The position numbers were made by a program, and so were the translations under genes. A DNA stretch of 64,000 bases from NCBI RefSeq assembly GCF_014652435.1, contig NZ_BMYU01000002.1, forward strand, positions 310,001-374,000, written 5' to 3'. Origin of the DNA: Cognatundibacterium squillarum. GTDB taxonomy: Bacteria; Pseudomonadota; Gammaproteobacteria; Burkholderiales; Burkholderiaceae_D. Shown here piece after piece: positions 11,092-20,937 of this stretch. Under the pieces are notes generated by a model. The model had not been told where the DNA came from. It did no database searches and saw only the letters and a program-made list of their open reading frames with translations. Every line of letters starts with the position of its first letter. Positions within the stretch are counted from its first letter, which is position 1.

Positions 11092-12306
11092 TTACGGCGC
11101 TGCAATCCGCACACGTTCTCCGGCTTTCACCGCAGACTGTGCTGACAGCACCTGATCACCCTGCACCAGCCCTTGCAGTACTTCGGTTTGCCCGCCGGCA
11201 CTGGCACCGGTGCGTATCACCCGCTTTTCTGCTTTGCCATTGCTGACCAGCATCACCCAGGGTTCGCGGCTGTAGGGTTCACGGATCGCGGCACTGTCTA
11301 TCAGCAATGCCTGCGGATGGCTGGCGACCTGAATATCTACCGACGCCGTCATATCCTGACGCATTTCTGCCGGTACTTTCAACACATCCAGTTTGACGGT
11401 AACTGCGCCGGTTTGCGCATTCACCGCAGGATTGATGTACACCAGTTTTGCCGGAAAACGCTGCTCAGGAAACGCATCCAGCGATGCCACTGCAGCTTGT
11501 CCGGTTTGCAGATGGCGCATACTCTTTTCATCGATCTGCACCACCAGTTGCGGCGTTGCCTGCGGAGACAGCGTCATCAGAATTTTACCCGCCTGCACCA
11601 GATCTCCGGGCTCCACCTGCCGCGCGATCAGCACACCGTCTGCCGGTGCGGAAATGCGGGTATATGACACTCTTGCTCTGGCAGCGGCGGCACTGGCTCT
11701 GGCAGTTTCCAGCGTTGCCAGCGCAAGCGCGGTATCACTGCCTTTCGGGGCGGTACCTGCCGCGTGGCGTACTGCGACCTGCAAAGCGGCTTCCGCCACC
11801 TCAAGATTTTTTTGCGATTCGTCGAGCGCAGCCTGACCGATAAATCCGCGTTTGAATAAATCCTGCTGACGCTGATGCTGGCTGCGCACGGTGTCGCGTG
11901 TGACCATGGCCTGCCGCAGACTTTGCTCCGCCACCGGCGCATCCACCTCACGCAATTGCCGGAGTTTTGCTTCCGCCTGCGCAATTTGCAGTTCTGCCTG
12001 CGCCAGCAAAGCTTCACTTTCTCTGGCATCCAGCACAATCAGTAACTGCCCTTTGCTGACCTGCTGCCCTTCCATCACCGGTACCTGCAATACCTGCGCG
12101 GTAATTTGCGAACCCAGATCGATTCGATGTGGCGTTTCCACTCTGCCACTGGCAACCACGGTCTGAATAAAATCGTGGCGCTGTACGGTGTACACCTCCT
12201 GTTGCGGATGGCTGCTGTTAAACCAGATCAGACCACCCACCAGCAAAACAGGCGCGAGCAAAAACCACCAGCGAAATTTTTTTTGCGTAGTCGGGGAAGT
12301 TTCCAT
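11092..12306 (-). CDS. Periplasmic adaptor (HlyD/MacA family)
   Basis: A 404-residue membrane-fusion protein anchored by one N-terminal segment (WWFLLAPVLLVGGLIWF). It has the biotinyl-lipoyl halves (VEGQQVSKGQLLIVLD and ISAPADGVLIARQVEPGDLVQAG), a coiled-coil hairpin between about 90 and 200, and a beta-barrel region. It bridges the ABC permease to an outer-membrane channel, probably TolC, since none is encoded here. First gene of the three-gene operon; a strong palindrome lies about 130 bases upstream. Confidence 0.92.
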   Translation of the reverse strand: METSPTTQKKFRWWFLLAPVLLVGGLIWFNSSHPQQEVYTVQRHDFIQTVVASGRVETPHRIDLGSQITAQVLQVPVMEGQQVSKGQLLIVLDARESEALLAQAELQIAQAEAKLRQLREVDAPVAEQSLRQAMVTRDTVRSQHQRQQDLFKRGFIGQAALDESQKNLEVAEAALQVAVRHAAGTAPKGSDTALALATLETARASAAAARARVSYTRISAPADGVLIARQVEPGDLVQAGKILMTLSPQATPQLVVQIDEKSMRHLQTGQAAVASLDAFPEQRFPAKLVYINPAVNAQTGAVTVKLDVLKVPAEMRQDMTASVDIQVASHPQALLIDSAAIREPYSREPWVMLVSNGKAEKRVIRTGASAGGQTEVLQGLVQGDQVLSAQSAVKAGERVRIAAP

Positions 12307-12432
12307 CTGCAGAGTCTCCGGCGAAGTCTGTTGATATTGTTTCAGTCACACTGCGGCAAGCACTTGCGCCAACACAATAATGAAGCTGGAAAATGCAATC
12401 GGTATTGAGATGATTTACAAGGTTAACACATG

Positions 12433-12450
12433 TCACTGACATGTCAGTGA
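12433..12450. promoter_or_regulatory. 18-base perfect palindrome between divergent genes
   Basis: TCACTGACATGTCAGTGA is a perfect palindrome in the 308-base space between the export operon and the cystatin-like gene. It is nested in a wider symmetric arrangement: GTTAAC at 12422-12427 and again at 12465-12470, with TGTCA and TGACA steps inside. Length and symmetry fit an operator for a dimeric repressor. No regulator gene is adjacent. The rest of the intergenic space shows nothing I recognise. Confidence 0.5.
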
Positions 12451-12614
12451 TGCCGAAATGACACGTTAACTTCAGATAAAGGCATTCAATCGGAAGAAAT
12501 TCGCTCTGAAATAGCATCAGCGCAGGTCTGGCACGCGCTTTGCAATACTCGTATTGTCAGACTGCGAAACCGATCGCACTGACCCGTTTCTTAACCATTT
12601 CAAGGAGCATCGCA

Positions 12615-12881
12615 ATGACAACAACTACCGTTGGCGGCTGGTCTGCATGGGGTCCGGTTACACCAGAAGAAAAAACAATTTTCGCAGAAGCCCTGCATGG
12701 CTTCGTCGGCGTTAACTACACACCGCAACAGGTTGCCACACAACTGGTTGCAGGAACCAATTACCGCTATAAATGCCTGGCTACCTTGCCGGGTGAAGCA
12801 ATTGGTCAGTGGGAAGCCATCGTACAGATTTATCAGCCGCTGAAAGGTGCGCCGCACATCACACACATCACACCTGTGTGA
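12615..12881 (+). CDS. Small cystatin-like protein
   Basis: An 88-residue protein without a signal peptide. It carries ATQLVAGTNYRYKC, which fits the QxVxG loop of cystatins (here QLVAG) followed by the usual strand. The N-terminal glycine region (TTTTVGGWSAWGP) and the later PLKG loop fit the other two parts of the protease-binding wedge. Size and order match single-domain stefins, which inhibit papain-like cysteine proteases. AAGGAG lies before the ATG. It is monocistronic, followed by a hairpin terminator. Bacterial members exist but their function is little known; inhibitor activity is inference. Confidence 0.75.
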   Translation: MTTTTVGGWSAWGPVTPEEKTIFAEALHGFVGVNYTPQQVATQLVAGTNYRYKCLATLPGEAIGQWEAIVQIYQPLKGAPHITHITPV

Positions 12882-12907
12882 TACACCACAAAAACTGACA
12901 GACCGGC

Positions 12908-12941
12908 GAATGCCATGCGTGCTTAATGCCGCATGGCATTC
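12908..12941. terminator. Bidirectional terminator hairpin
   Basis: A perfect 12-base stem (GAATGCCATGCG and its complement) with a 10-base loop sits between the converging cystatin-like and foldase genes. Only a short T run follows on the plus strand. It probably serves both genes. Confidence 0.65.
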
Positions 12942-12961
12942 TGCAATTTCCCGGCTGAAGC

Positions 12962-13941
12962 TTATGTTCTGCCTTCGTACGCCGCCAGCCTTTGCTGTTC
13001 CTGCGGGCTGAAATACTGATTACGCAGCGATTGCAGCGCCATTTGCTGTGCCGGTGTCAGCGTGGCGGGTAAATGCAGCGGGCCATCCGGCAATTGCAGT
13101 AACTGGCGCAATGCCAGCTGATATTGCTGAATACGACTCGTCCACTGTTGCTCTTCGCGGTCCAGTTCCTGTAAACGGTAAGCTGCATCGGCAGAAAACT
13201 GCATGGCACGGAACTGATACACATCCTGCTCACTGGCACCGGACACGCGCATTTGTGCCACTTGCTGTTCCACGTTCTGTATCCGTTGCGGCGCTTCGCG
13301 TTCTTCTTTCAGACGCGCAGGCAGACTGGCATCCAGTTTTGCATACGCCTGCAGTTTTTGTTCTGCGCTCAGCTGGCTGTCTTCAAAAATCTCCATACGC
13401 CGCAAGGCATCGGTGTCGCGCAACTCTTCCAGCGCAAACAAAGCAGCCGCATCTTTTTCAGAAAACACAGTCACGCGCAACTGATGCAAACGCGCCAGCC
13501 TTGCGCGTAAGCGCGCAGCAGTTGATAACTGACTGCCCGCCTCTGCTTCTTCTTTTTCCAGTACCACCAGCGCCTTTTTATATTGCAGATAACGGTTCAG
13601 CAATTGCTCCGCCTGCGCAAGTGCTTTCGGTGACAAAGACAAGCGCTGGCGTAACTCTGCGCGAATAGCGGTCAGAATATCCGGCAGCGATTTCTCGCCC
13701 TGTGCCGACAAATAATAGTCAAACAGATACAGCAGTTCCGGATCGGTTTGTAACTGCTCCTGCCGCACCGTGAGTTGACCATCCGGTCGTGTTCCCTGCA
13801 TGCTGGAAGCAAAGACCGGCGCCGCCGGCGTGCTGACTGTAGCAGCCGGCACACCGGCTGCCGGTTCGGTGACAAACCAGACAAAACCAGCCACCGTCAG
13901 AAAAACGCCCGCCGCAGCGGGCAATACCGGCAGGCTGCGCA

Positions 13942-13942
<1 letters not shown>
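12962..13942 (-). CDS. lifO: Lipase-specific foldase (LifO)
   Basis: A 326-residue steric chaperone that folds the secreted lipase in the periplasm. It has an N-terminal membrane anchor (VLPAAAGVFLTVAGFVWFV), an Ala/Pro-rich linker and a long helical body with the conserved RPDGQL element, the family region needed for activity being FDYYLSAQGEKSL. The start codon overlaps the lipase stop codon by one base (TAATG), so translation is probably coupled and the two proteins are made together. Identification rests on these motifs and on the neighbouring lipase. Confidence 0.93.
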
Positions 13943-14979
<1,037 letters not shown>

Positions 14980-15088
14980 TTAGAGTATTTAATCTGGAAT
15001 TAACTGATGTTTACGCGACATTAACTGCAATTTAAGCGACGTTAAAAGATTTTGCATCGCAACAGAATCAGCCAGTCGCAGATAACAA

Positions 15089-15131
15089 AAACGCCGGAAA
15101 TGCTGAATATTTCAGCAATCCGGCGTTATTT
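15089..15131 (-). terminator. Hairpin terminator-like structure
   Basis: AACGCCGGA pairs with TCCGGCGTT, and inside it TGCTGAA pairs with TTCAGCA, giving a long two-part stem. On the minus strand it ends with TTTTTGTT, so it would stop transcription coming from the transposase remnant side. The rest of the 300-base space between the lipase start and the remnant shows nothing else. Confidence 0.6.
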
Positions 15132-15179
15132 GCAGTGCAACAACCCCGTCTTCTACTTCTATCGTCCATTAAAAAGGGG

Positions 15180-15590
15180 ATGATTACCCATCGACCACAA
15201 CATGAATCTTGCTGCTTAATCCTCCACGTGAACGGCCTATCGATTGCCGGCCTGCCTTTTTTTGGCACCGGCTGAATGCTGATGGGCACGCGCAATCGTA
15301 CTGTCTATCATCAATAGCTCCATGTCGCTGTCATTACTGACAGCATCAACGATTCTTTGCCAGACACCCGCTTAGCGCCAGCGTTTGAAGCGCGTGTATG
15401 TCGTGTGCCGATTACCTAATTCTGCTGGTAAATTCCGCCATGGCGAGCTGGTACGAACTATCCAAAGAACGGCTTCAATAAAAAGTCTGTTATCTTGCCC
15501 TGAGCGGCCTTTATCTCCTGCCTTACCAGGTAACAAGGGTGCTAATTTCTGCCGCTGGTCATCGCGTAATATCTTGCGTACTGAACGCAT
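15180..15590 (-). pseudogene. Broken IS5-family (IS427-like) transposase
   Basis: The minus strand starts MRSVRKILRDDQRQKLAPLL and continues DNRLFIEAVLWIVRTSSPWR, the N-terminal domain of IS5-family transposases. After HTTYTRFKRWR there is an in-frame stop. The same frame then resumes with GVWQRIVDAVSNDSDMELL, containing the first catalytic-type aspartate segment (MIDSTIARAHQH). A frameshift follows near AGAKK, and the last recognisable piece is SIGRSRGGLSSKIHVVVDG. The C-terminal half is missing. No terminal inverted repeats were found. Confidence 0.85.
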
Positions 15591-15633
15591 TTCTGGATCT
15601 CATACTTCAAATACCGAATGTAAACTCATTTAC

Positions 15634-16263
15634 CTAAATGTTAACAGCCCCAGTCACTATGCCTTTACATCCACGTAGGCTCTCATCGTCATAGATAGTA
15701 AAACCAGTTGGCTTTTCCGCTCCAGGTTCCAACGTCCGTTTCTCCTGTGAATATCGTAAAAACTCCCCAAACGGTGCAGACTTTCTGTTTGAATTGGGCC
15801 TCACCCATACGAGCGCATCTTTAATGAACACTTGAGAGCGCCATCTTTTTCCGTAGACATCAACTAGTACAGCTCTGCCATCGAGAGAAAAGTCTATGTG
15901 ATCGAAAGTTGCCTCGCCGGCTGCAGGATGGACTTGTTTGAATGGCCAGCAGCCAACTACTTTTCTCATGTCAACGCCTTTACTGAGATCAGCAGTCCTG
16001 ATCCAGCCTTGGACATTTGGGCCATTCGAACGTTGCCACAGGCCATCGGAACTTCGCTCCACCATTCGTGTTAGCCGGCTGGTTGCGGGCAATTCGCCAA
16101 CCACCGTGCTGGTAGGCGAAGGGGCCGTGAATACCTGCGTACTGAAAGAGCTCGCGCGAGTGCCGAAGCCCGCCTGTGCTTTTGACGCACCAGCGACTCC
16201 CGATGCCGTAATAAGGATCGCTAGTTTTAGAACGGACTTCAGTATGAAAGAGTTCCTATTCAT
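15634..16263 (-). CDS. Exported SH3-domain protein, function unknown
   Basis: A 209-residue protein with a signal peptide (basic start, hydrophobic LKLAILITASGVAGA, cleavage after SKA or AQA). Residues about 38-95 look like a bacterial SH3 domain: a pattern of VFTAPSPTSTVVGELPATS then W-rich GLWQRSNGPNVQGWI. The rest matches nothing I know. It lies between two broken transposase genes, so it may be cargo or a survivor of insertion activity. Its C-terminal codons run close to the IS5-like remnant (44 bases apart). No operon partner. Confidence 0.7.
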   Translation of the reverse strand: MNRNSFILKSVLKLAILITASGVAGASKAQAGFGTRASSFSTQVFTAPSPTSTVVGELPATSRLTRMVERSSDGLWQRSNGPNVQGWIRTADLSKGVDMRKVVGCWPFKQVHPAAGEATFDHIDFSLDGRAVLVDVYGKRWRSQVFIKDALVWVRPNSNRKSAPFGEFLRYSQEKRTLEPGAEKPTGFTIYDDESLRGCKGIVTGAVNI

Positions 16264-16330
16264 CGCTTCAAGGAAATGTGAAGGTGGTTATTGGGCTTCC
16301 CTCGGTATTTAGTTCACTATAAGGCGAATG

Positions 16331-16690
16331 TTAGGCAGCGAGATTCTCTTGATTTTGTTTCTTTATCCAATCTTCCAGATATTGAACCGGCAAGCGGTAA
16401 CCTAATGTGGAATGCTGCCGCGTTTGATAATAAAACACCTCAATATATGCAAAGCTCGCCGCTTTCATAGCATCATGTGTTACATAGCGAATTCCATGAT
16501 ATCGCTCATTTTTGAAGCTGTTAAGTCAGCTCTCGGTCGGTGCATTATCCCAGCAATTTCCCTTACGAATCAGGGAGCAAATCATGCCAAACTCCGTGAG
16601 CTTGCTCTGAAACGCTTTACTCGCATACTGACTACCACGATCTGAATGATGCATTACGGAATAAGAGCGCAGGGTCATATCTTGTATTGT
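16331..16690 (-). pseudogene. C-terminal fragment of IS3-family transposase OrfB
   Basis: The minus strand reads [19 protein letters not shown], then [11 protein letters not shown], then FKNERYHG and QRSTLGYR-like QHSTLGYRLPVQYLEDW before the stop at 16331. These are the integrase-core motifs around the second aspartate and the glutamate of IS3-family OrfB. A stop codon (TGA) replaces the tryptophan right after APTES, so it is dead, and everything upstream of about 16690 is gone. The 275 bases beyond it up to the EamA gene hold no feature I can name. Confidence 0.85.
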
Positions 16691-16965
16691 GAATTTGATG
16701 CTCAAAACCGCCTACTGCGGAGATCATCAATCCGCTTGTCACGCTCCTTGCGAGCCGTACAGAGGAAAGGTCAGGTGCACGGTGCAAGGAGTGCGCCAAG
16801 CTAGCGTTAGGAGTTGCGAGACGGTTTCGGCTTCGATGAGCATCAGCGCCAAGTCAGTTGGGAAGAAAGTTCACTCCGTTTTCATTCACAGCCGCGCTTG
16901 CGCCGTGAGTCAGAAAGAAGCAACGCAAGGTCAAACGCATCTCGCGGGTATTTATGAAATGATCT

Positions 16966-17922
16966 CTAATGTGCCGATTCCACGGCACCGACCGGACGTA
17001 TCCGTACTGCCAGAATCACACCCAGCACCAGCAAAGCGATGCCTGCCAGAATCTGCAAAGGTGGAAATTCACCGCGCAAAACAAAGGCGTACAGCAGTGC
17101 AAACAGGGTTTCAAACACGATCAGCTGTCCCGCCAGCGCAGTTGGCAGGCGCTGGCTGGCTTCGTTCCAGCACAGGGTGCCCAGCCACGATGCCAGTAAA
17201 CCCATCGCCAGCATCAGCAGGATGAATTTCTGCGGTGTCGGGCCAAACGGAAATGCCACGCCGCCACTTTCCGGCAGCAAACCGATGCCCGCCATCAGAA
17301 TCGCCGACAGCGGCAGCGTCATCAAACCTTGCGCAGTGGCCCATGAGCGCGGGCTGCGGTCGGGGTGGTTACGCAGCCAGTCTGCATTGCGCACCGGATA
17401 CCAGGTCCAGCACACGACTGCCAGACAGGCCAGCAACACGCCGCTGCCATAGGTTTGCAGCGACCATTCGCCACTCTGCTGCATACCCTGCATTTCTGCA
17501 TGATTCACCAGCAGAATGCCGCTCAGAATCAGCGCCAGCGGAAACGCCAGCAAACGCCACGGCAATTGCCCGTCGCGCTGCACATTGCGCCGGTTCGCGG
17601 TAATCGCAATCACCACCGGCAAAGTACCAATGATCATGGTCGGCAATGCGCCGCCGGCACGCTGAATCGCGCTGGCCAGACACAGGTAGTACAGCAGGTT
17701 TCCCACCAGCGCCAGCTTCAGCGCCTCGCGCCAGTCTGCCGCCGACAAACGCCGCAGATTGTGCCGGTCCAGCCAGCCCAGCGGCAATGCGATCAGCCCG
17801 AACGCCAGATAGCGCCCGGCAGACAATAGCATCGCCGGATACTCCGCCAGCATCAGCGGCGCGATAAACACCAGCCCCCACAACATCCCCGCAATCAGCG
17901 CAAACCCTATCCCCGCCGCCAT
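16966..17922 (-). CDS. EamA-family (DMT) membrane transporter
   Basis: A 318-residue inner-membrane protein with ten hydrophobic segments in two repeated halves, the EamA layout of the drug/metabolite transporter superfamily. The start MAAGIGFALIAGMLWG is chosen because GGAGAGG precedes it; the reading frame is open for 102 more bases upstream but that part is not membrane-like. Substrates of this family range from amino acids to metabolites and cannot be predicted here. Its codon usage is GC-rich and unlike the AT-richer neighbours to the left. Confidence 0.9.
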   Translation of the reverse strand: MAAGIGFALIAGMLWGLVFIAPLMLAEYPAMLLSAGRYLAFGLIALPLGWLDRHNLRRLSAADWREALKLALVGNLLYYLCLASAIQRAGGALPTMIIGTLPVVIAITANRRNVQRDGQLPWRLLAFPLALILSGILLVNHAEMQGMQQSGEWSLQTYGSGVLLACLAVVCWTWYPVRNADWLRNHPDRSPRSWATAQGLMTLPLSAILMAGIGLLPESGGVAFPFGPTPQKFILLMLAMGLLASWLGTLCWNEASQRLPTALAGQLIVFETLFALLYAFVLRGEFPPLQILAGIALLVLGVILAVRIRPVGAVESAH

Positions 17923-18023
17923 ACCCTCTCCGCCACTAGCCTGCCCGCTGGCACAATCCCCCAACATACCAGAAGCCCGCGTAAGACCGCCAGCAAAACC
18001 GGTTTTCAGGCAAAAAACAGCCA

Positions 18024-18106
18024 AAATGCGGAGTTCAGCACAGCGATCCGGCGGTCGTCGGCAGAAAGTGCGGGGCTCCGTAAAGCGTGAATGACGATAC
18101 TGGCAC
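18024..18106 (+). repeat. Dispersed 86-bp intergenic repeat, copy B
   Basis: Copy with blocks 1 and 2 nearly intact and the hairpin changed to CGGGGCTCCG, still able to pair. A stop codon in the frame open in other copies argues against coding. It fills the gap between the EamA gene and the DUF418 gene, ending 11 bases before the latter's stop codon. Confidence 0.85.
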
Positions 18107-18116
18107 AGCCGATGGA

Positions 18117-19868
18117 TCAGCGGGTGCGCGTTATCCGGTTCTCAGGCAAAGTCCAGTAGGTAATCGCACGCCATACCCATTCCATCGGCCCGTAACGGAA
18201 ACGTGCCAGCCACCAGTGACTGAAAGCGATTTGCAACAGAACGACGGCGAACACGAAGACCACTTGTTTAGCGCGCTCCATGCCATACCAGCCCAGACCA
18301 TAGCCATAAAAAACCGTACTGGCGATCAGGCTTTGTCCTAGATAATTGGTCAGCGCCATGCGTCCGTAAGGGGCTAATTGGAGCAAATACTTCGCACAGC
18401 GGGTGTGCATTAAACAGACCAGCAATGAGAGATAGCCTAAGCAGGCAGGTAAATCGCTCAGATCATGCATGCTGCTTGCCAAGTCAAAAGCCTCGTCATT
18501 TTTTCCCGGAAAATGTTCCGTCGCAAAGTAGGCAGAAGCTAAATTAATACTCCATCCGATTGATATTCCTGCCCATGCCAGTTTCTTAAACTGCGGAATA
18601 TAGGCACCTGCATTTTCCATGATTCCCAGACGCATGACACCGTACCCGATTAAAAACATGGCAATCGCCGTCAGTGCCGCAAAAATTCTTCCGTCATAAC
18701 TTTCAGCTAAATCGCGTGCGCGAAGCTTCACCAAATCGACATACGAGTTTTTCTGATTGAGCTGCTTTTCCTCACCGGACTCGCCGCTTTTTCCATCACT
18801 CGCCTCAATATTTTTCTGTTCCTTCTTTGGAAGAGTATTCTGAACTTGTCTATCTTCAGCTTGCTGAACCGTCGTGACCGGAATTGCGACTTTTTGATCA
18901 CTTTGTGAATCTCGCTTAACCTGCACTACGGTATTTTTCTCGGAATGAAAGGTCACATACTTATAGGTGTATCCTGCAACGGCTATTAGGAAGATACCGA
19001 GATAATAAATCACGCCAGCGGCAAGCGGTCTTTGCTCGGGCGTGCGATGAAAACGTTTCAGTGTATAGCTCAAGACAAAACCAAATACCGCAATCAGGAA
19101 AGCAATCAGCGCAACATCCTTTTTCTCTGAAAACACCGCCATTCCGGCTGCGAATAACAGAGACAGAGAAGCAATAACGGCATAAAAACCATGCACAATG
19201 CCTCTGTCATTGCGTAAGTACAAAGCAATCCAGCCCGCCATCGCAAATACGGCCGCAATACTATAAAAATTCTCCGTAGCAGGTATGAAAGCAAGTGCGC
19301 CGAACAAGCCCGTACCTAATACATAAACCCTGACTGGCGCAAATAAAATCAGTAGTAACATGCTGGCAGTCGCCGCGTAGCTGAGCAGGATATCGCAAGA
19401 CCACAGAAGAATATTATGCAAGGTACCAAACACTGCCAGCACAGCAACGCGACGGGCATACGGTTTTAAAAATTCACTGCCTCTGGCTTGCGCACGGGTC
19501 AGCATCACTGCAAACCCCATACCAAACAGGACAGAAAACATAGTCCAGAATTTACCCGTGACAAAGTATTCAATGCAAAATGCCGCCAGCCAGTTCAGTC
19601 CCGTTAAGCCATGCGGAATTCCTTCTCCGATTTCACTTGTACTGCGGTTAAAAAACTCGATATTCATCAGAAAAATACCGATCAGCGCAAATCCGCGTAT
19701 CACATCCAGTACTTCAATACGCTCATTGCCGGCAATCGGTGCCATTCTGGATGTTTGCTGAACCGGCTTCGCTTCCGTCACTGGCTCGGTTTGATTCTGT
19801 TCTGTCTGCTTTTGCTGCGATGGTGATTCGGATACTTCCATCGTTAAACTAAGTCCATCTGACTGCAT
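18117..19868 (-). CDS. DUF418-family membrane protein with hydrophilic insert
   Basis: A 583-residue polytopic membrane protein of the YeiB/DUF418 family. The family start is seen at residues 50-70 (RIEVLDVIRGFALIGIFLMN), and the C-terminal DUF418 half has RMALTNYLGQSLIASTVFYG and ending FRYGPMEWVWRAITY. Two parts are unusual: a Gln/Glu-rich tail of about 45 residues before the first membrane segment, and a charged, low-complexity insert of about 100 residues (roughly 305-405) between membrane segments. The family's role is unknown, possibly transport. The start is uncertain: a second ATG is 30 bases downstream. Confidence 0.85.
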   Translation of the reverse strand: MQSDGLSLTMEVSESPSQQKQTEQNQTEPVTEAKPVQQTSRMAPIAGNERIEVLDVIRGFALIGIFLMNIEFFNRSTSEIGEGIPHGLTGLNWLAAFCIEYFVTGKFWTMFSVLFGMGFAVMLTRAQARGSEFLKPYARRVAVLAVFGTLHNILLWSCDILLSYAATASMLLLILFAPVRVYVLGTGLFGALAFIPATENFYSIAAVFAMAGWIALYLRNDRGIVHGFYAVIASLSLLFAAGMAVFSEKKDVALIAFLIAVFGFVLSYTLKRFHRTPEQRPLAAGVIYYLGIFLIAVAGYTYKYVTFHSEKNTVVQVKRDSQSDQKVAIPVTTVQQAEDRQVQNTLPKKEQKNIEASDGKSGESGEEKQLNQKNSYVDLVKLRARDLAESYDGRIFAALTAIAMFLIGYGVMRLGIMENAGAYIPQFKKLAWAGISIGWSINLASAYFATEHFPGKNDEAFDLASSMHDLSDLPACLGYLSLLVCLMHTRCAKYLLQLAPYGRMALTNYLGQSLIASTVFYGYGLGWYGMERAKQVVFVFAVVLLQIAFSHWWLARFRYGPMEWVWRAITYWTLPENRITRTR

Positions 19869-20272
19869 AAAATTTTTCTCAAAAAAATATCTGACGCTGA
19901 CACACTGCCAGCGTTAAAAATTGAACCGGTGCGATGTTGAAATGTGAAGCAGGTTCTCAAATACTGCGCTGGCTGAAAACGACCTCACTATTACACCGCA
20001 CTTTAAAAATCATTAATAATAATTCATTTATATTCATATTGGTGGTATATAGAAAAACAACTCTATTTACCGCTCAGCCCGGATCAAGCTTAAACGGCCA
20101 GTGTCGTCTGGTATGCAGTTTTACAAAAAGCCATCAGAAAATCAGCCATCCCTGAAAGGAAATTTTTCCGGAAAAAGAATGACTGAATCAAAAAATACAG
20201 ACGCAGCGTTGCCGCTATCCGAATGCCGAGTATGCATGGCATGATAAGGCCTTCGTCTCTTTGATTCAGACC
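19869..20272. other. AT-rich intergenic region
   Basis: These 404 bases separate two divergent genes. The middle (about 19990-20065) is strongly AT-rich and likely holds promoters, but no clear -35/-10 pair or operator stands out. No open reading frame with a plausible start was seen. Confidence 0.5.
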
Positions 20273-20917
20273 ATGACATTAACCAATATTCCATCTCACC
20301 AGATCCGCGCGCAATATGACGCGCACACTATTCGTGTTTATCAGGCTTATTCTGATGAGATCGCAGAACCGGCTTTGCGTGCCGGAAAATTCGTGACGCC
20401 GCCCTTCAAACTGGAACGCATGACCTGGATTAAGCCATCATTTTTATGGATGATGTATCGCGCCGGCTGGGGATACAAAGACAGCGGACAGCAACGTATA
20501 CTGGCGATTGATATCACGCACGAAGGCTTTGCATGGGCACTGGAGCACAGCTGCCTCAGTCATGCGGAAGGCACAATGAGTAAAGAGGAATGGCTGAATC
20601 TGAAGCACAGTAAGCCGGTGCGTGTGCAATGGGACCCGGAACGCGATCTGCAATTACAAGCCCTGCCTTACCGCGCCATTCAGATCGGCCTCAGTGGTGA
20701 AGCTGTGAATTTGTATGTGAACACATGGACCAAAAGCATCAGCGATGTCACACCGCTCGCGCATCAGATATATGCCTTGTTACAGGCGGGTGATACAGCA
20801 GCGGCAGCTGCTTTGCTGCCGCAGGAACGCGAGTACATGCCTTTGTATGGTGAAAATTTACAGGCTGTACAATCTGATTCAGCCGGAATGTCACCCGCTT
20901 GCCGGTCGGATACATAA
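20273..20917 (+). CDS. DUF4291 domain protein
   Basis: A 214-residue cytoplasmic protein with the DUF4291 pattern: IRAQYDAHTIRVYQAYSDEIA near the start, then LERMTWIKPSFLWMMYRAGW and ILAIDITHEGFAWALEHSCLS. Function unknown. The ATG at 20273 is preferred to an in-frame TTG 12 bases upstream; no strong ribosome binding site is seen for either. The last 20 residues, after the usual family end, look unconserved. Followed closely by an exported-protein gene whose start is 20 bases past the stop. Confidence 0.9.
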   Translation: MTLTNIPSHQIRAQYDAHTIRVYQAYSDEIAEPALRAGKFVTPPFKLERMTWIKPSFLWMMYRAGWGYKDSGQQRILAIDITHEGFAWALEHSCLSHAEGTMSKEEWLNLKHSKPVRVQWDPERDLQLQALPYRAIQIGLSGEAVNLYVNTWTKSISDVTPLAHQIYALLQAGDTAAAAALLPQEREYMPLYGENLQAVQSDSAGMSPACRSDT

Positions 20918-20937
20918 CAGTGAAGAAAGGAATTTTT

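Noticed and set aside
16689..17225. Plus-strand frame of 178 codons beyond the IS3 remnant
   Set aside because: Half of it is antisense to the EamA transporter and the rest has no recognisable protein features or ribosome site.
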